Of a stretch of DNA of 64,000 bases, positions 34,009 through 43,838 are shown piece by piece. The notes under the pieces were generated by a model, which was not told the DNA's origin, did no database searches, and was given only the letters and a program-made list of their open reading frames with translations. How positions within the stretch are numbered: the first letter of the stretch is position 1; each line of letters starts with the position of its first letter. This DNA comes from SHAN690 sp038131955 (GTDB lineage Bacteria; Bacteroidota; Bacteroidia; Flavobacteriales_G; Salibacteraceae). Made by a program: the position numbers and the translations under genes. Where the stretch lies: positions 1 through 64,000 of the forward strand of contig JAYPQK010000001.1 of assembly GCA_038131955.1 (NCBI GenBank), read 5' to 3'.

Positions 34009-36991
34009 GTCGAAATCGATTTTTGAGGTGAGCTTGCGGACAAAGAAAACGTTTCCATTTGGCATTTCGTTTCTGCTACTCTTCATTCATGTCTCTTTCG
34101 CACATGCGCAATCCTATCGTGCCAATCGATGGGCCTTTCCCAATCTGAACGGATTGAATTTTTCCGGTGCTACTGTACAACCCATCACAACGGCTTTGAC
34201 TGGTAGTGAGGGAACCGCGGCCATCTCCGATGAAAACGGTGACTTCATCTTCTACAGCAATGGCAATAAAGTCTGGCAAGCCAACGGAACGATCATGTCC
34301 GGAGTTAACAACCTAGAAGGCGACCCGGAAGCGACACAGGCCTGTCTGATCGTACCAGCCAGGACCTCACCTACCCGATATTACCTCTTTGTCAATGACG
34401 CTGCGGCCGGACCGTTTGGCTTTCAGTACTACGATGTAGAGATGACCCTCAACGGAGGTAATGGTGGTGTTGTTGGTCCAACCACCCTCCTCGATACGGC
34501 CACGGAGAAGATGGCTGCCACGCGACACGCAAACGATCTCGACTATTGGGTGGTGGCGCATAAATGGAACTCCGATGAGTTTCACGCTTTCTTGGTCGAC
34601 GAAAATGGAGTGAATATCAACCCGGTGATCAGCGCCGTGGGCATTCCCCATTTGAATAGCTCTGGTGCTGGTGAGGAAACCGGACAAATGAAGATCTCGC
34701 CCGACGGGTCTTGGATCGTCACGTGCAACTTCAACACGGGGGTTCAGCTCTTCCGATTCAACAATGAGACCGGCGAGGTAAGTGATCCTATCACGCTAGC
34801 CTCTGGAGCATCGATTTTCCCCTATGGAGCGGCTTTCAGCGCGGACAGCAAGAAGCTCTACTACTCACGGCGCGCTTCGAACGCTACCAACCCTTATGGC
34901 ATCCATCAATTCGATCTCGATCACGCGTCCGTCGACTGTCTTCTGGCAAGTGAAATAGACTTCAGCAACAACGACCCGTTCAAGCTCTACTCTCATCTCC
35001 AGCTCGGCATTGACAAGAGGATCTACGTGGCTTATTTCAAGCCGAGTCCATTCAATGCGGACACGCTAGGGGTGATCGATCATCCGGATGAGATGTGTCC
35101 GGATTGCGGCTATGTCAACAATGAAATGCTGGTCAACAATGGGATGATCGAAGGTCTTCCTAACTTCGTTTCCAGCTTTGTTAGCGACGGAATGCGATAC
35201 GAGTTCGGCACGAATTGCGAAGACGACAGCACCGTGTTTTGGCCCGAAGACACGCTCGGTTTGGACTCCGTTCGTTGGAATTTTGGAGACCCATCGACGG
35301 GTGCTGCTAATACCAGCAATTCGATTCCGGCCTACCACGTTTTCAGCAATGCTCCTGATACGTTTCTTGTAACGCTTCATACATTCCGAGGAAACAACAT
35401 CGACACCTTCACGCGCAATGTGATCGTATGGGACACGGCGGTCGACCTGCTGGGACGGGACACTACTTTGTGTACCGGACAATCGATCACCTTGGATGCC
35501 ACGTGGTACGATGCCTGTGTGATCTGGGACGACAGCTCGACCAACCTCACCTATACCACCAATCAAGAAGGTTATCATGGCGTCACTGTGTTTCATCAGA
35601 GTTGCGTTTGGCGAGATTCGGTCTACGTGAAGCTCGTCACCACACCCCCGCAGTTTACGCTTGGAAACGACACCTCTGTCTGTGCCGACGTGAATTTTGT
35701 GATCGATCCGGATCTTCAGGACGCCTTCTATACTTGGCAAGACGGTTCGCACGATACCACGTTTGCCGTTTCGTCGACCGGAACGTATTGGCTTCAGGCG
35801 AGCAATGCATGCGGAAGCAACACGGACACCTTGAATGTGATCCTGAATGAGGCCGCTCAACCCGTATTGCACTTTCCGGATGACACCACGGGATGCGATA
35901 CCATAGGTATTGCGTTGGACGTAACCTTTGATGACGCTGTCTACTTATGGAATGACGGACAAACGGCCGGAATTCGAACCATCACAGAACCTAGCACCTA
36001 TTGGGTGCAGGTGGGTAATTCCTGCGACACCGTTCGGGATACGATCGACATTTTCTTGGACAGTCCGCTCTTCTCTGCGCTCGAACCTCGCGAGGTAGTT
36101 TGTTCCAATACACCTTGGCGCACCCTCGAATTGTTGGCCACGCCCGACTCTCAGGTTGTGAATTGGAATACCGGAGAAATCTCTACGTTCATCGAGCTCA
36201 ATGATGAGGATGGCACCTATTGGTTCACTCAATCCAACGCGTGCGGAACTACATCCGACAACATTGAAGTGCTTGCCTACGACACGAACTACGAACTGAT
36301 GATCGGTGGCGACACAACCCTATGTGACGGCGGTTTGTTCCTGACCATAGGCGATACGGCGGATGATTTTCCTTGGGAGTATTCTTGGAGTTCGAATCAA
36401 AGCACGCCTACGATTCAAGCCGGTGTAGGCATCTACCAAGTGACGGCAAGTCATCGTTGCGACACTTTAGAGGTACGCACGGAAATCTCGGCGGCACCGA
36501 GGATCTTCATTAAGGATTCATTGACGCGCAACATCTGTCAAGGCGATACGCTGCTCATTCAGCTCTCTACGGACGCCGTGGTGGAGTCGACTTGGTCGAG
36601 TGGAGAGACTGGAACATCCGTCGTCATTGTTGAACCAGGAGACTATTTCGTGACGGTCATAGACAGTTTTGGCTGCGTGCAAACGGACAGCATCGGATTG
36701 GGCGACCTATGTCCGGGGATCGTGGACGTACCGAACGTGTTCACCCCTGGCGGCGACGGCCTAAATGATGAGTTCTGTCTAGACCTCATCAACATCGTCG
36801 AGTTCGAATTCACGATCTACAATCGATGGGGTCAAGAAGTATTCTACAGCATGAATGAGACCACCTGTTGGAACGGTGAGGTACAAGGGATTGATGCTCC
36901 GAGTGGAACTTACTTCTACGTATTACGAACGCTAGACGGCATGGAAGAAACCGCATCGTTCCGCGGTTCCCTCACCCTCATTCGTGAATGA
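34007..36991 (+). CDS. T9SS type-B sorting domain protein with N-terminal propeller-like region
   Basis: The 994-residue secreted protein has a signal peptide (hydrophobic FPFGISFLLLFIHVSFAHAQ after a basic start). Residues about 40-400 contain repeated beta-propeller-like phrases (GSEGTAAISDENGDFIFYSN, MKISPDGSWIVTCNF, AAFSADSKKLYYS), then several ~80-residue Ig/PKD-type repeats with CTGQSITLDA and similar cores. The C-terminal domain VPNVFTPGGDGLNDEF, IYNRWGQEVFYS and FRGSLTLIRE is the type-B sorting signal. The start at 34007 overlaps that of the LEA gene; TTG at 34034 is an alternative. The stop abuts the stop of the M20 gene. Confidence 0.87.
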   Translation: MSKSIFEVSLRTKKTFPFGISFLLLFIHVSFAHAQSYRANRWAFPNLNGLNFSGATVQPITTALTGSEGTAAISDENGDFIFYSNGNKVWQANGTIMSGVNNLEGDPEATQACLIVPARTSPTRYYLFVNDAAAGPFGFQYYDVEMTLNGGNGGVVGPTTLLDTATEKMAATRHANDLDYWVVAHKWNSDEFHAFLVDENGVNINPVISAVGIPHLNSSGAGEETGQMKISPDGSWIVTCNFNTGVQLFRFNNETGEVSDPITLASGASIFPYGAAFSADSKKLYYSRRASNATNPYGIHQFDLDHASVDCLLASEIDFSNNDPFKLYSHLQLGIDKRIYVAYFKPSPFNADTLGVIDHPDEMCPDCGYVNNEMLVNNGMIEGLPNFVSSFVSDGMRYEFGTNCEDDSTVFWPEDTLGLDSVRWNFGDPSTGAANTSNSIPAYHVFSNAPDTFLVTLHTFRGNNIDTFTRNVIVWDTAVDLLGRDTTLCTGQSITLDATWYDACVIWDDSSTNLTYTTNQEGYHGVTVFHQSCVWRDSVYVKLVTTPPQFTLGNDTSVCADVNFVIDPDLQDAFYTWQDGSHDTTFAVSSTGTYWLQASNACGSNTDTLNVILNEAAQPVLHFPDDTTGCDTIGIALDVTFDDAVYLWNDGQTAGIRTITEPSTYWVQVGNSCDTVRDTIDIFLDSPLFSALEPREVVCSNTPWRTLELLATPDSQVVNWNTGEISTFIELNDEDGTYWFTQSNACGTTSDNIEVLAYDTNYELMIGGDTTLCDGGLFLTIGDTADDFPWEYSWSSNQSTPTIQAGVGIYQVTASHRCDTLEVRTEISAAPRIFIKDSLTRNICQGDTLLIQLSTDAVVESTWSSGETGTSVVIVEPGDYFVTVIDSFGCVQTDSIGLGDLCPGIVDVPNVFTPGGDGLNDEFCLDLINIVEFEFTIYNRWGQEVFYSMNETTCWNGEVQGIDAPSGTYFYVLRTLDGMEETASFRGSLTLIRE

Positions 36992-38365
36992 TCAAGCCTC
37001 CGCCGTAAAGTGCTTGTAGAATAACGGTATCGTCTCGATTCCCTTGAGGTAATTGAAGATCCCGTAGTGCTCATTAGGCGAATGGATATCATCGCTGTTC
37101 AAACCAAATCCGAACAGGATCGACTTGAGTCCGAGTTCCTTCTCAAAAAGCGCTACGATAGGAATACTCCCTCCACTGCGTTCAGGAATCGGCTTCTTAC
37201 CGAAGGTCTCTTCCATCGCCTTCGAAGCTGCCAAGTAACCTGGGAAATCCGTCGGGATCACGATCGGCTCACCTCCGTGGTGTGCAGTTACTTTAACCGA
37301 AACCGAAGGAGGTGCGATCTTCTTGAAATGTCTTTCAAACTTCTCCGAAATATCCTTGGAGTCTTGGAAAGGAACCAATCGCATCGAGATCTTAGCATAG
37401 GCTTTGGACGGAAGCACGGTCTTAGCACCCTCGCCGATGTAACCGCCCCAGATGCCGTTGACATCCAAGGTTGGACGAATGCTTGTTCCTTCCATCGGAC
37501 TATATCCGTTCTCTGATCTAGTCTCATTAATTCCAAGACCCTTCTTGAAGTCATTGATATCGAAGGGCGCTTTGGCCATTTCGGCACGATCTGCTGTGCT
37601 CACCTCTTCTACATCGTCATAGAATCCATCGATGGTGATGTGATGATTCTCATCCTGCATGGAAGCGATCATCTCACAAAGGATGTTGACCGGATTTCCC
37701 ACGGCACCTCCATAGACTCCCGAGTGAAGGTCTTTATTTGGGCCGGTAACCTCAACTTCCATGTAGGCCAGTCCTCGCAATCCAACTGTGATCGATGGAA
37801 CATCATTGGCAATGATGGACGTATCCGAGATAAGGATGACATCGGCCTTGAGTTTCTCTTTGTTCTCTTTGACCCAAATACCGAGGTTGCTAGAACCCAC
37901 TTCCTCTTCCCCTTCGATCATGAATTTGACATTGCAGGGAAGGGTTCCGCTTTGTTCCATGTACTCGAATGCCTTTACATGCATGTACAGCTGACCTTTA
38001 TCGTCACAAGCTCCGCGGGCATAGATCTTACCGTCCTTTACCACAGGTTCGAAGGGTGGAGAATCCCATAGATCTACCGGGTCTGCAGGTTGAACATCGT
38101 AGTGACCATAGACCAACACAGTAGGTTTAGAAGGGTCCATGATTCGCTCACCATAAACGATCGGGTGACCTGCCGTTGCGTGAATCTCTGCCATGTCCGC
38201 ACCTGCTTTAAGCAGGCTCTCTTTCACCACTTCCGCGCATTTCTGGACGTCGCCTTTATAGGCAGGATCTGCGCTCACCGAAGGAATTCTCAACAGGTCA
38301 AACAGTTCTTCCAGGAATCGGTCTTTGTTCTCTTCGATGTAGCTCAGGATCTCTTCTCTATTCAT
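36992..38365 (-). CDS. M20-family dipeptidase/carboxypeptidase
   Basis: The 457-residue cytosolic metallopeptidase carries the M20 metal and catalytic residues: H in VYGHYDVQP, D in GACDDKGQ, the EE pair in EGEEEVGSSNL, D in ISDTSI, and a final H in NEHYGI. The lid domain (about 190-350) carries LHSGVYGGAVGNP. It resembles the CNDP-like dipeptidase branch, so broad dipeptide hydrolysis is expected. A TAnnTTTG box lies 30 bases upstream. Confidence 0.93.
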   Translation of the reverse strand: MNREEILSYIEENKDRFLEELFDLLRIPSVSADPAYKGDVQKCAEVVKESLLKAGADMAEIHATAGHPIVYGERIMDPSKPTVLVYGHYDVQPADPVDLWDSPPFEPVVKDGKIYARGACDDKGQLYMHVKAFEYMEQSGTLPCNVKFMIEGEEEVGSSNLGIWVKENKEKLKADVILISDTSIIANDVPSITVGLRGLAYMEVEVTGPNKDLHSGVYGGAVGNPVNILCEMIASMQDENHHITIDGFYDDVEEVSTADRAEMAKAPFDINDFKKGLGINETRSENGYSPMEGTSIRPTLDVNGIWGGYIGEGAKTVLPSKAYAKISMRLVPFQDSKDISEKFERHFKKIAPPSVSVKVTAHHGGEPIVIPTDFPGYLAASKAMEETFGKKPIPERSGGSIPIVALFEKELGLKSILFGFGLNSDDIHSPNEHYGIFNYLKGIETIPLFYKHFTAEA

Positions 38366-38395
38366 GATTGTGTTTTTTATATCTAGTGAGGGTCA

Positions 38396-38403
38396 CAAAT
38401 ATA
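38396..38403 (-). promoter_or_regulatory. TAnnTTTG promoter box for the M20 peptidase gene
   Basis: TATATTTG on the minus strand ends 30 bases before the start codon at 38365. Confidence 0.4.
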
Positions 38404-38495
38404 GCGGTCGAAAGTTCTCCGTTTGAGGCAACCCACCCATATGAAAATCAGTCTTTAAAAGCGGGAAATCTTCCTAGAAGTCTGAGAGAGAATGA

Positions 38496-38512
38496 TTAAC
38501 CTTGTAGGTTAA
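38496..38512. promoter_or_regulatory. Perfect inverted repeat upstream of the two-gene T9SS operon
   Basis: TTAACCT-TGT-AGGTTAA is a 7-3-7 palindrome, 28 bases before the start at 38541. It could be an operator for a dimeric regulator. I found no second copy in the window. Confidence 0.35.
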
Positions 38513-38540
38513 GCGTTATGCGTCCCAACTTATTTGACCT

Positions 38541-40073
38541 ATGAAAACTGCGATCACAATTTTGGTATCGGTGTTATTGACCCCGTTAGGCTTGCTTGCC
38601 CAGGGGGACAATCCTGGCTCACCGCAGATCCAACTCCTCGGCGATGGACAGACCATCAACTGTACAGATGCTCCGGTAACGATCGGGGTCAAGGTCAAGC
38701 ACTGGCAACCCGGATTCACCTACGCCTGGTCAAACGGTGCGACTGATTCCGTGATCACGGTAAAGCCCAACTCTACTAGGGTTTACCAGATTCAAGTGCA
38801 AAATGAAACGATAGGATTCAACGAGACGCGCAGCATTGAGGTTCGCGTTAAGAACGACCCTATTGACATGGAGGTCGCTACCATAGACATTGATAAGCAC
38901 ACTTGCCCCGGTAAGGACATTTTGCTTCAAGCTCAGTTCTCTGGTGGACACGCGCCTTACACCTACACTTGGAGTAACGGGCAAACGGTAGCAGCGCCGA
39001 TCGTAAAACCGGAGGAGAACACTACCTACTCTGTCACCGTGGTCGACGCCTGTGGCACAACGGAATCCGGCGAGGTGAATGTGCGATTTGAGGAAGACGA
39101 TCCGCTTTCTGAAATTCCTGAGCAGACTCGCTCTTTCACATGTGATGACGACTTGGTTGTTCTAGACCCATCGCTTGAAGGAATGTCTGGTGGCGTTGGT
39201 TATGGCTACTCATATACTTTCAATACTTGGGATGAACGCAATAAGATCGTTACTGTCCACGCTAGCGAAGGCCAGGTGATCGAATACACCGTTACCGATG
39301 CTTGTGGGTTTCAAGAGGTAAGAGGCACGATCACGTTAGAAAAGGAAGAAATCGAAGTACCCACTCCTGGAGATATCACCGTTTGTAAGGGCGCTGAGGT
39401 TTCCATTACCAATGAGCACGATGAATTCTACTTCTGGGACGGCGAGAAAATGCATGTTTCCTATACTGCTGTCTACGAGAACGAAAGCACGGTGGAGTTG
39501 ATGTATATCGATGTATGTGGTGGGTCACATATGACCGCGAAGCATATACGCATGGATGTAGTTCCTACAGACTTTGAAATGGAGGTGAATCATCTGGACC
39601 GCACAGTACAGTTACGAGCCCCACAAATGGAAGAAGGAACGGAGATCGCCTGGTACTTGAATGGACAGAAAGTAAGCGTAGAACCCGATCCAAAGTTCGA
39701 CCTGGTCGAGGCAGAAGAAAACTTGATCGAATTGGAGGTTGAAAATGAAGCCGGCTGCACCGAGAAAGCCGCTAGAACACTAGTTTTGCAGGAAGGAGTG
39801 AAGATCCCCACGGCGTTCTCACCGAACGGCGATGGAGTGAATGACTTCTTTAGCGTGCGCTTTGCTGATGAATTGGCTCAGTTTGAGATTAAAATATTTG
39901 ATCGCTGGGGGCAACTAATCTACCATTCACGCGACCAATACTTTGAGTGGAACGGTATGATCGATGGACAAACATCGCCTCTTGCCAATTACGCTTACAT
40001 CCTTAGAGCGGAAACGGTCGAAGGAAGAAACATTGAAAAACGAGGAACAATATCTACCTTGATATTTAAGTAA
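38541..40073 (+). CDS. T9SS type-B sorting domain protein (operon gene 1)
   Basis: The 510-residue protein has a signal peptide (MKTAITILVSVLLTPLGLLAQ). Two SprB-like/PKD repeats follow with the phrases FTYAWSNGATDSVITVKP and APYTYTWSNGQTVAAPIVKP, then an acidic middle region and the sorting domain (IPTAFSPNGDGVNDFFSV, IFDRWGQLIYHS). The last residues KRGTISTLIFK differ slightly from the usual end. The stop is one base before the next gene's ATG, so both are on one mRNA, and the shared TYTWSNG repeats suggest related or interacting surface products. Ligand unknown. Confidence 0.86.
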   Translation: MKTAITILVSVLLTPLGLLAQGDNPGSPQIQLLGDGQTINCTDAPVTIGVKVKHWQPGFTYAWSNGATDSVITVKPNSTRVYQIQVQNETIGFNETRSIEVRVKNDPIDMEVATIDIDKHTCPGKDILLQAQFSGGHAPYTYTWSNGQTVAAPIVKPEENTTYSVTVVDACGTTESGEVNVRFEEDDPLSEIPEQTRSFTCDDDLVVLDPSLEGMSGGVGYGYSYTFNTWDERNKIVTVHASEGQVIEYTVTDACGFQEVRGTITLEKEEIEVPTPGDITVCKGAEVSITNEHDEFYFWDGEKMHVSYTAVYENESTVELMYIDVCGGSHMTAKHIRMDVVPTDFEMEVNHLDRTVQLRAPQMEEGTEIAWYLNGQKVSVEPDPKFDLVEAEENLIELEVENEAGCTEKAARTLVLQEGVKIPTAFSPNGDGVNDFFSVRFADELAQFEIKIFDRWGQLIYHSRDQYFEWNGMIDGQTSPLANYAYILRAETVEGRNIEKRGTISTLIFK

Positions 40074-40074
40074 T

Positions 40075-43038
40075 ATGAAGGGAATTTTTACACTTCTGAT
40101 TTCGTTGCTTTTGGTAGGGTTTGCCACCGAAGCACAGATCGTCACCACGTCGGCAGCCCCTTATAATTCGGTTCCTTACCTGGTCAACAACGTGTTGATG
40201 GGACAAGGAATGACGGCTTATAACATTTCATCCTACGGAGCAACGATCCAACGAGGATTCTTCTCCAACGGAATGACTGCCATCGGACTGGATAGTGGTC
40301 TCGTAATGTGTTCGGGCAACGTCACCAACATTATGACCTCGACCGGAGCTGGAGCTTCAACTGCGATCGCGAATGGTGCCGGACAAGGTGCCGGTGACGC
40401 GGACTTGCTGTCTGTTGCACAGAGTGTTCCTTCACTGATCAACCAAAACTTCAACGTTTCATCAACGTGGGATGCATGTATCATCAACTTCGACTTCGTC
40501 CCAGCAGGTGATACTGTAGAGTTCAATTACGTTTTTGGTTCTGACGAATACACTACTTGGATCAACACCAGCTACAACGACGTTTTCGGATTCTTCCTTT
40601 CCGGTCCTGGTATCAACGGATCTTATTCTAACAACGCGATCAACGTCGCAACGGTTCCTAATACGAATCCAGCGCTTCCGATCTCGATCAGCACGATCCA
40701 CCCTAACCTGAACGGAACCTATTACAACACCGGAGGTACTTGGTTGGCATACAACGGATACACCGATGTGATGACTGCCATTCTTGCTGTTCAGGCATGC
40801 GATACTTTCCACATGAAGCTCGGCGTTGCCGACGGTTCAGATAAGATCTTGGATACGGGTGTATTCCTTGAGGCTGGAAGTTTTACGGCAACGGGACTCA
40901 TCGTTCAGCCTGAGCCTTCTTACAATCCATTCGGAGCTGACACTGCTCTTTATGAAGGTTGTGGAGACGTTAAGATCTTCTTTACCCGAAACGACAGTGT
41001 ACTCCCATATTCGACGCTTGCTTATGAAGTTTGGGGTAGTGCTCAAATGGGCGTGGATTATTCGAACATCATCAATTCACAAGGAAACCCTTGTATCTAC
41101 AACTCGACGACAGGTCACTGGGAATGTGAGGTGACTTTCCTTGCTGGTGAGGAAACTGACTCTATCGCTTTCGATGTGTTCTACGACAACATCACAGAGG
41201 GCATTGAAGACATCACGATCGCCATTGTGGATAGCGTCCAGTTGGGATGTCATACGGGTGACACGATAGAATTGACGGTCCTAGATCAACCCGACCTGAC
41301 GATTGCGGCATTTGGAAATACCACGCTGGATTGTAATGATAGTGCAGCGCTTATCGGTGTTAACGTCTCAAATGGACTTCCTCCATTCACCTATGCATGG
41401 AGCAATGGCGCCCAAGACAGTTCTCAATTTGTGCAGCCCACGATCACCAGTACCTATGTGGTGACGGTAGAAGATGCGTGCGGTCAACAACAGGAAACGG
41501 ACTTCGTGAACATCAGCGTCTTTAACGTACCGTGGTCGTCCATCAAGATCGGAAACAACCAAACCATTAGCTGTATTGACTCTCCGGTAGATATTGGAGT
41601 GGGAGTAACCTTCAACGATGGTATTTGGCACGGAGACATTTCGTACTTGTGGAGCACCGGTGAAACGGATTCCATGATCTCTGTATTCTCTTACGTAGAT
41701 ACTACTTACACCGCGACAATCACGCGTAACTGTACACAAGAGACCGTAGTTCACAGCTTCAATTTGTACACGTACAATGATCCAGTGATCACTACGACCA
41801 AGGACATTCCGGTGACCTACTTCGATTGTCCTGGCGATACTGCAACGATCAAAGTGGATGTAGAAGGTGGTTATCCTCCCTACACTTACACTTGGAGCAA
41901 CGGAGCCAACACGCAAAGCCAAGTTGTTGGACCACTCCTAACGACGACCTATTTCGTAACGGTACATGACGTCTGTGCGCTGGTTGATTACGTGGATGAA
42001 GTTGAAGTAGTGATGCCTGTAGCCGAACCGCTTGAGATCCTAGGTGTGGTAAATGATACCGTTCCATGTACCAACACCAAGGTACACTTCGGACCGGCCG
42101 AGCCACGTGGTGGTTTCGGATGGGGTTACCTCTTCAGCTTCGACAATTTCGCAACTGACACAAATCGCATCCAAGACATCATGTTGGAGGATGAGCAGGA
42201 ATACACCATCTGGTTGACCGACGGTTGCCGCACAGACACGATCACTAAGACCGTGAAAGGTGTAGTGGTAGAGAAGAATGACCTGGAACTGATCGTTCAC
42301 AACGACACGCTGATGTGTTATGGTGACGAATTGATCCTCACCGCTGAAGCGCTGTACGGCGCTCCTGAATACTCATTCAATTGGAGCAACGGAGCCAAGA
42401 GCAGCGACATTCGAGTCTCTCCAAAGGTCCCAACGACCTACACCGTTCGAATGGAGGATTTCTGTGACACCGTTCGTACCGCGAGCATTTTCGTAGACGT
42501 CTCTCATCCTGAATCCGATTTTGAATGGGAATACCTGAACGACTACGAAGTCGAATTCACGAATAAGTCGATCGGCAACTACGATCTGACCGGATTCATC
42601 TGGGACGTAACAGAAGCAGGAGTTGCATCGTTTGAAGAGTCTCCGATCATGGCAATGCCTGATGGCAAGGAATACTTGGCCACCTTGAAAGTGATCGATG
42701 AGAACGGTTGCGAAGCGATCGATTCAGCGCTGATCTCTCCAACCTTCCAGTTGTTCATTCCTTCCGGATTCACTCCTAATAATGATGGAATCAACGATGT
42801 GTGGAGCATCGAAAGCGTAGGTATCAGAGAGATGCGTCTCGAGATCTACAACCGCTGGGGTGAAGTGATCTTCAGCACATCCGAGAAGGATTTTGAATGG
42901 GATGGAACACTCAATGGAAAACGTCTTCCTATGGGAAGCTACAGCTACCGAATTGTCTTCTTCACCGACGACGATCAGTACGCAGAGCGACGCGGAGCAT
43001 TCAACTTGCTGAACGACTTCCAGTCGAGAAACCAATAA
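40075..43038 (+). CDS. Choice-of-anchor L / T9SS type-B sorting domain protein (operon gene 2)
   Basis: The 987-residue secreted protein has a signal peptide (MKGIFTLLISLLLVGFATEA). Residues about 30-270 match a choice-of-anchor L domain (GFFSNGMTAIGLDSGLVMCSG, FNYVFGSDEYTTW, NDVFGFFLSGPGI). A Calx-beta-like stretch follows (AGEETDSIAFDVFYDNITEGIEDI), then four or more Ig/SprB-type repeats with PFTYAWSNG and PYTYTWSNG cores. It ends in the sorting domain IPSGFTPNNDGINDVWSI and IYNRWGEVIFST. It is the second gene of a two-gene unit and is followed by a terminator. Confidence 0.88.
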   Translation: MKGIFTLLISLLLVGFATEAQIVTTSAAPYNSVPYLVNNVLMGQGMTAYNISSYGATIQRGFFSNGMTAIGLDSGLVMCSGNVTNIMTSTGAGASTAIANGAGQGAGDADLLSVAQSVPSLINQNFNVSSTWDACIINFDFVPAGDTVEFNYVFGSDEYTTWINTSYNDVFGFFLSGPGINGSYSNNAINVATVPNTNPALPISISTIHPNLNGTYYNTGGTWLAYNGYTDVMTAILAVQACDTFHMKLGVADGSDKILDTGVFLEAGSFTATGLIVQPEPSYNPFGADTALYEGCGDVKIFFTRNDSVLPYSTLAYEVWGSAQMGVDYSNIINSQGNPCIYNSTTGHWECEVTFLAGEETDSIAFDVFYDNITEGIEDITIAIVDSVQLGCHTGDTIELTVLDQPDLTIAAFGNTTLDCNDSAALIGVNVSNGLPPFTYAWSNGAQDSSQFVQPTITSTYVVTVEDACGQQQETDFVNISVFNVPWSSIKIGNNQTISCIDSPVDIGVGVTFNDGIWHGDISYLWSTGETDSMISVFSYVDTTYTATITRNCTQETVVHSFNLYTYNDPVITTTKDIPVTYFDCPGDTATIKVDVEGGYPPYTYTWSNGANTQSQVVGPLLTTTYFVTVHDVCALVDYVDEVEVVMPVAEPLEILGVVNDTVPCTNTKVHFGPAEPRGGFGWGYLFSFDNFATDTNRIQDIMLEDEQEYTIWLTDGCRTDTITKTVKGVVVEKNDLELIVHNDTLMCYGDELILTAEALYGAPEYSFNWSNGAKSSDIRVSPKVPTTYTVRMEDFCDTVRTASIFVDVSHPESDFEWEYLNDYEVEFTNKSIGNYDLTGFIWDVTEAGVASFEESPIMAMPDGKEYLATLKVIDENGCEAIDSALISPTFQLFIPSGFTPNNDGINDVWSIESVGIREMRLEIYNRWGEVIFSTSEKDFEWDGTLNGKRLPMGSYSYRIVFFTDDDQYAERRGAFNLLNDFQSRNQ

Positions 43039-43060
43039 GAGTCAATTGAATTTTCTAGGT

Positions 43061-43094
43061 AAACCCGGGCTTCGAATCAAGCGCGGGTTTTTTA
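43061..43094 (+). terminator. Terminator after the T9SS operon
   Basis: The stem AAACCCG(G)GCTT/AAGC(G)CGGGTTT is followed by a run of T. Its T-tract runs into the stop codon of the convergent mlaF-like gene. Confidence 0.8.
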
Positions 43095-43838
43095 TTGCTG
43101 CTTACGCGTCATCATGCCGGCGGCATTGACAAACTCGAGGATCTCTTGGTTATCCGTCTCCATCATCTCCTTGTTCGTTCCCTCCCACCACTTCTCACCT
43201 TTGTAGATGAACATGATGAAGTCGCCGATCTCCATGACCGAGTTCATATCGTGCGTAATGACCAAGGTCGTGATGTTATTCTCGCGTGTGATCTCGCGGA
43301 TCAAACCATCAATGACGATGGAAGTCTGCGGATCAAGCCCTGAGTTCGGCTCGTCGCAAAACAAGTACTTGGGATTCGGAGAGATGGCACGAGCGATACC
43401 TACCCTTTTCTTCATACCCCCACTGAGCTCTGAAGGATAGAGCTTGTGTACGTCAGGCATTTCAACGCGCTCTAGGACTTGATCAACGCGCATCTGCTTC
43501 TCCTTGGAGCTTAGCGACGTTAGGATGTCCAATGGGAATCGAACATTCTCTTCTACCGTCATGTAGTCAAACAAGGCACTACCCTGAAAGAGGAAACCCA
43601 TTTCCTTTCGCACGGCTTTGCGCTCTTTGTTCTTCATATGAACGAAGTCGCGGCCGTCATACAGCACCTCCCCTTTCTCGGGCTCAACCAAGCCAACGAG
43701 GCATCGCGCGAGGGTACTCTTTCCGCTACCACTGGCACCAATGATCAAGTTGGTCACGCCGGCCTCAAAGCGCACGTTGATGTCTTTCAGCACGTGCTTC
43801 TCGCCAAAGGTCTTGGACAAGTGATTCACTTCGATCAT
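43092..43838 (-). CDS. mlaF: Phospholipid/lipid ABC transporter ATPase (MlaF-like)
   Basis: The 248-residue ABC ATPase has Walker A GASGSGKST (residues 34-42), signature LSGGMKKRVGIARA and Walker B YLFCDEPNSGLDP. The sequence is of the MlaF type, which powers glycerophospholipid traffic between inner and outer membrane with MlaE and MCE proteins. It overlaps the permease gene by four bases (ATGA). No MCE (MlaD) gene is in this window, so it must be elsewhere if the complex is complete. Confidence 0.92.
   Translation of the reverse strand: MIEVNHLSKTFGEKHVLKDINVRFEAGVTNLIIGASGSGKSTLARCLVGLVEPEKGEVLYDGRDFVHMKNKERKAVRKEMGFLFQGSALFDYMTVEENVRFPLDILTSLSSKEKQMRVDQVLERVEMPDVHKLYPSELSGGMKKRVGIARAISPNPKYLFCDEPNSGLDPQTSIVIDGLIREITRENNITTLVITHDMNSVMEIGDFIMFIYKGEKWWEGTNKEMMETDNQEILEFVNAAGMMTRKQQ

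Noticed and set aside
35066..35872. 268-codon open frame antisense to the third T9SS gene
   Set aside because: It is opposite a continuous, family-matching coding sequence and shows no signal, domain or promoter box.
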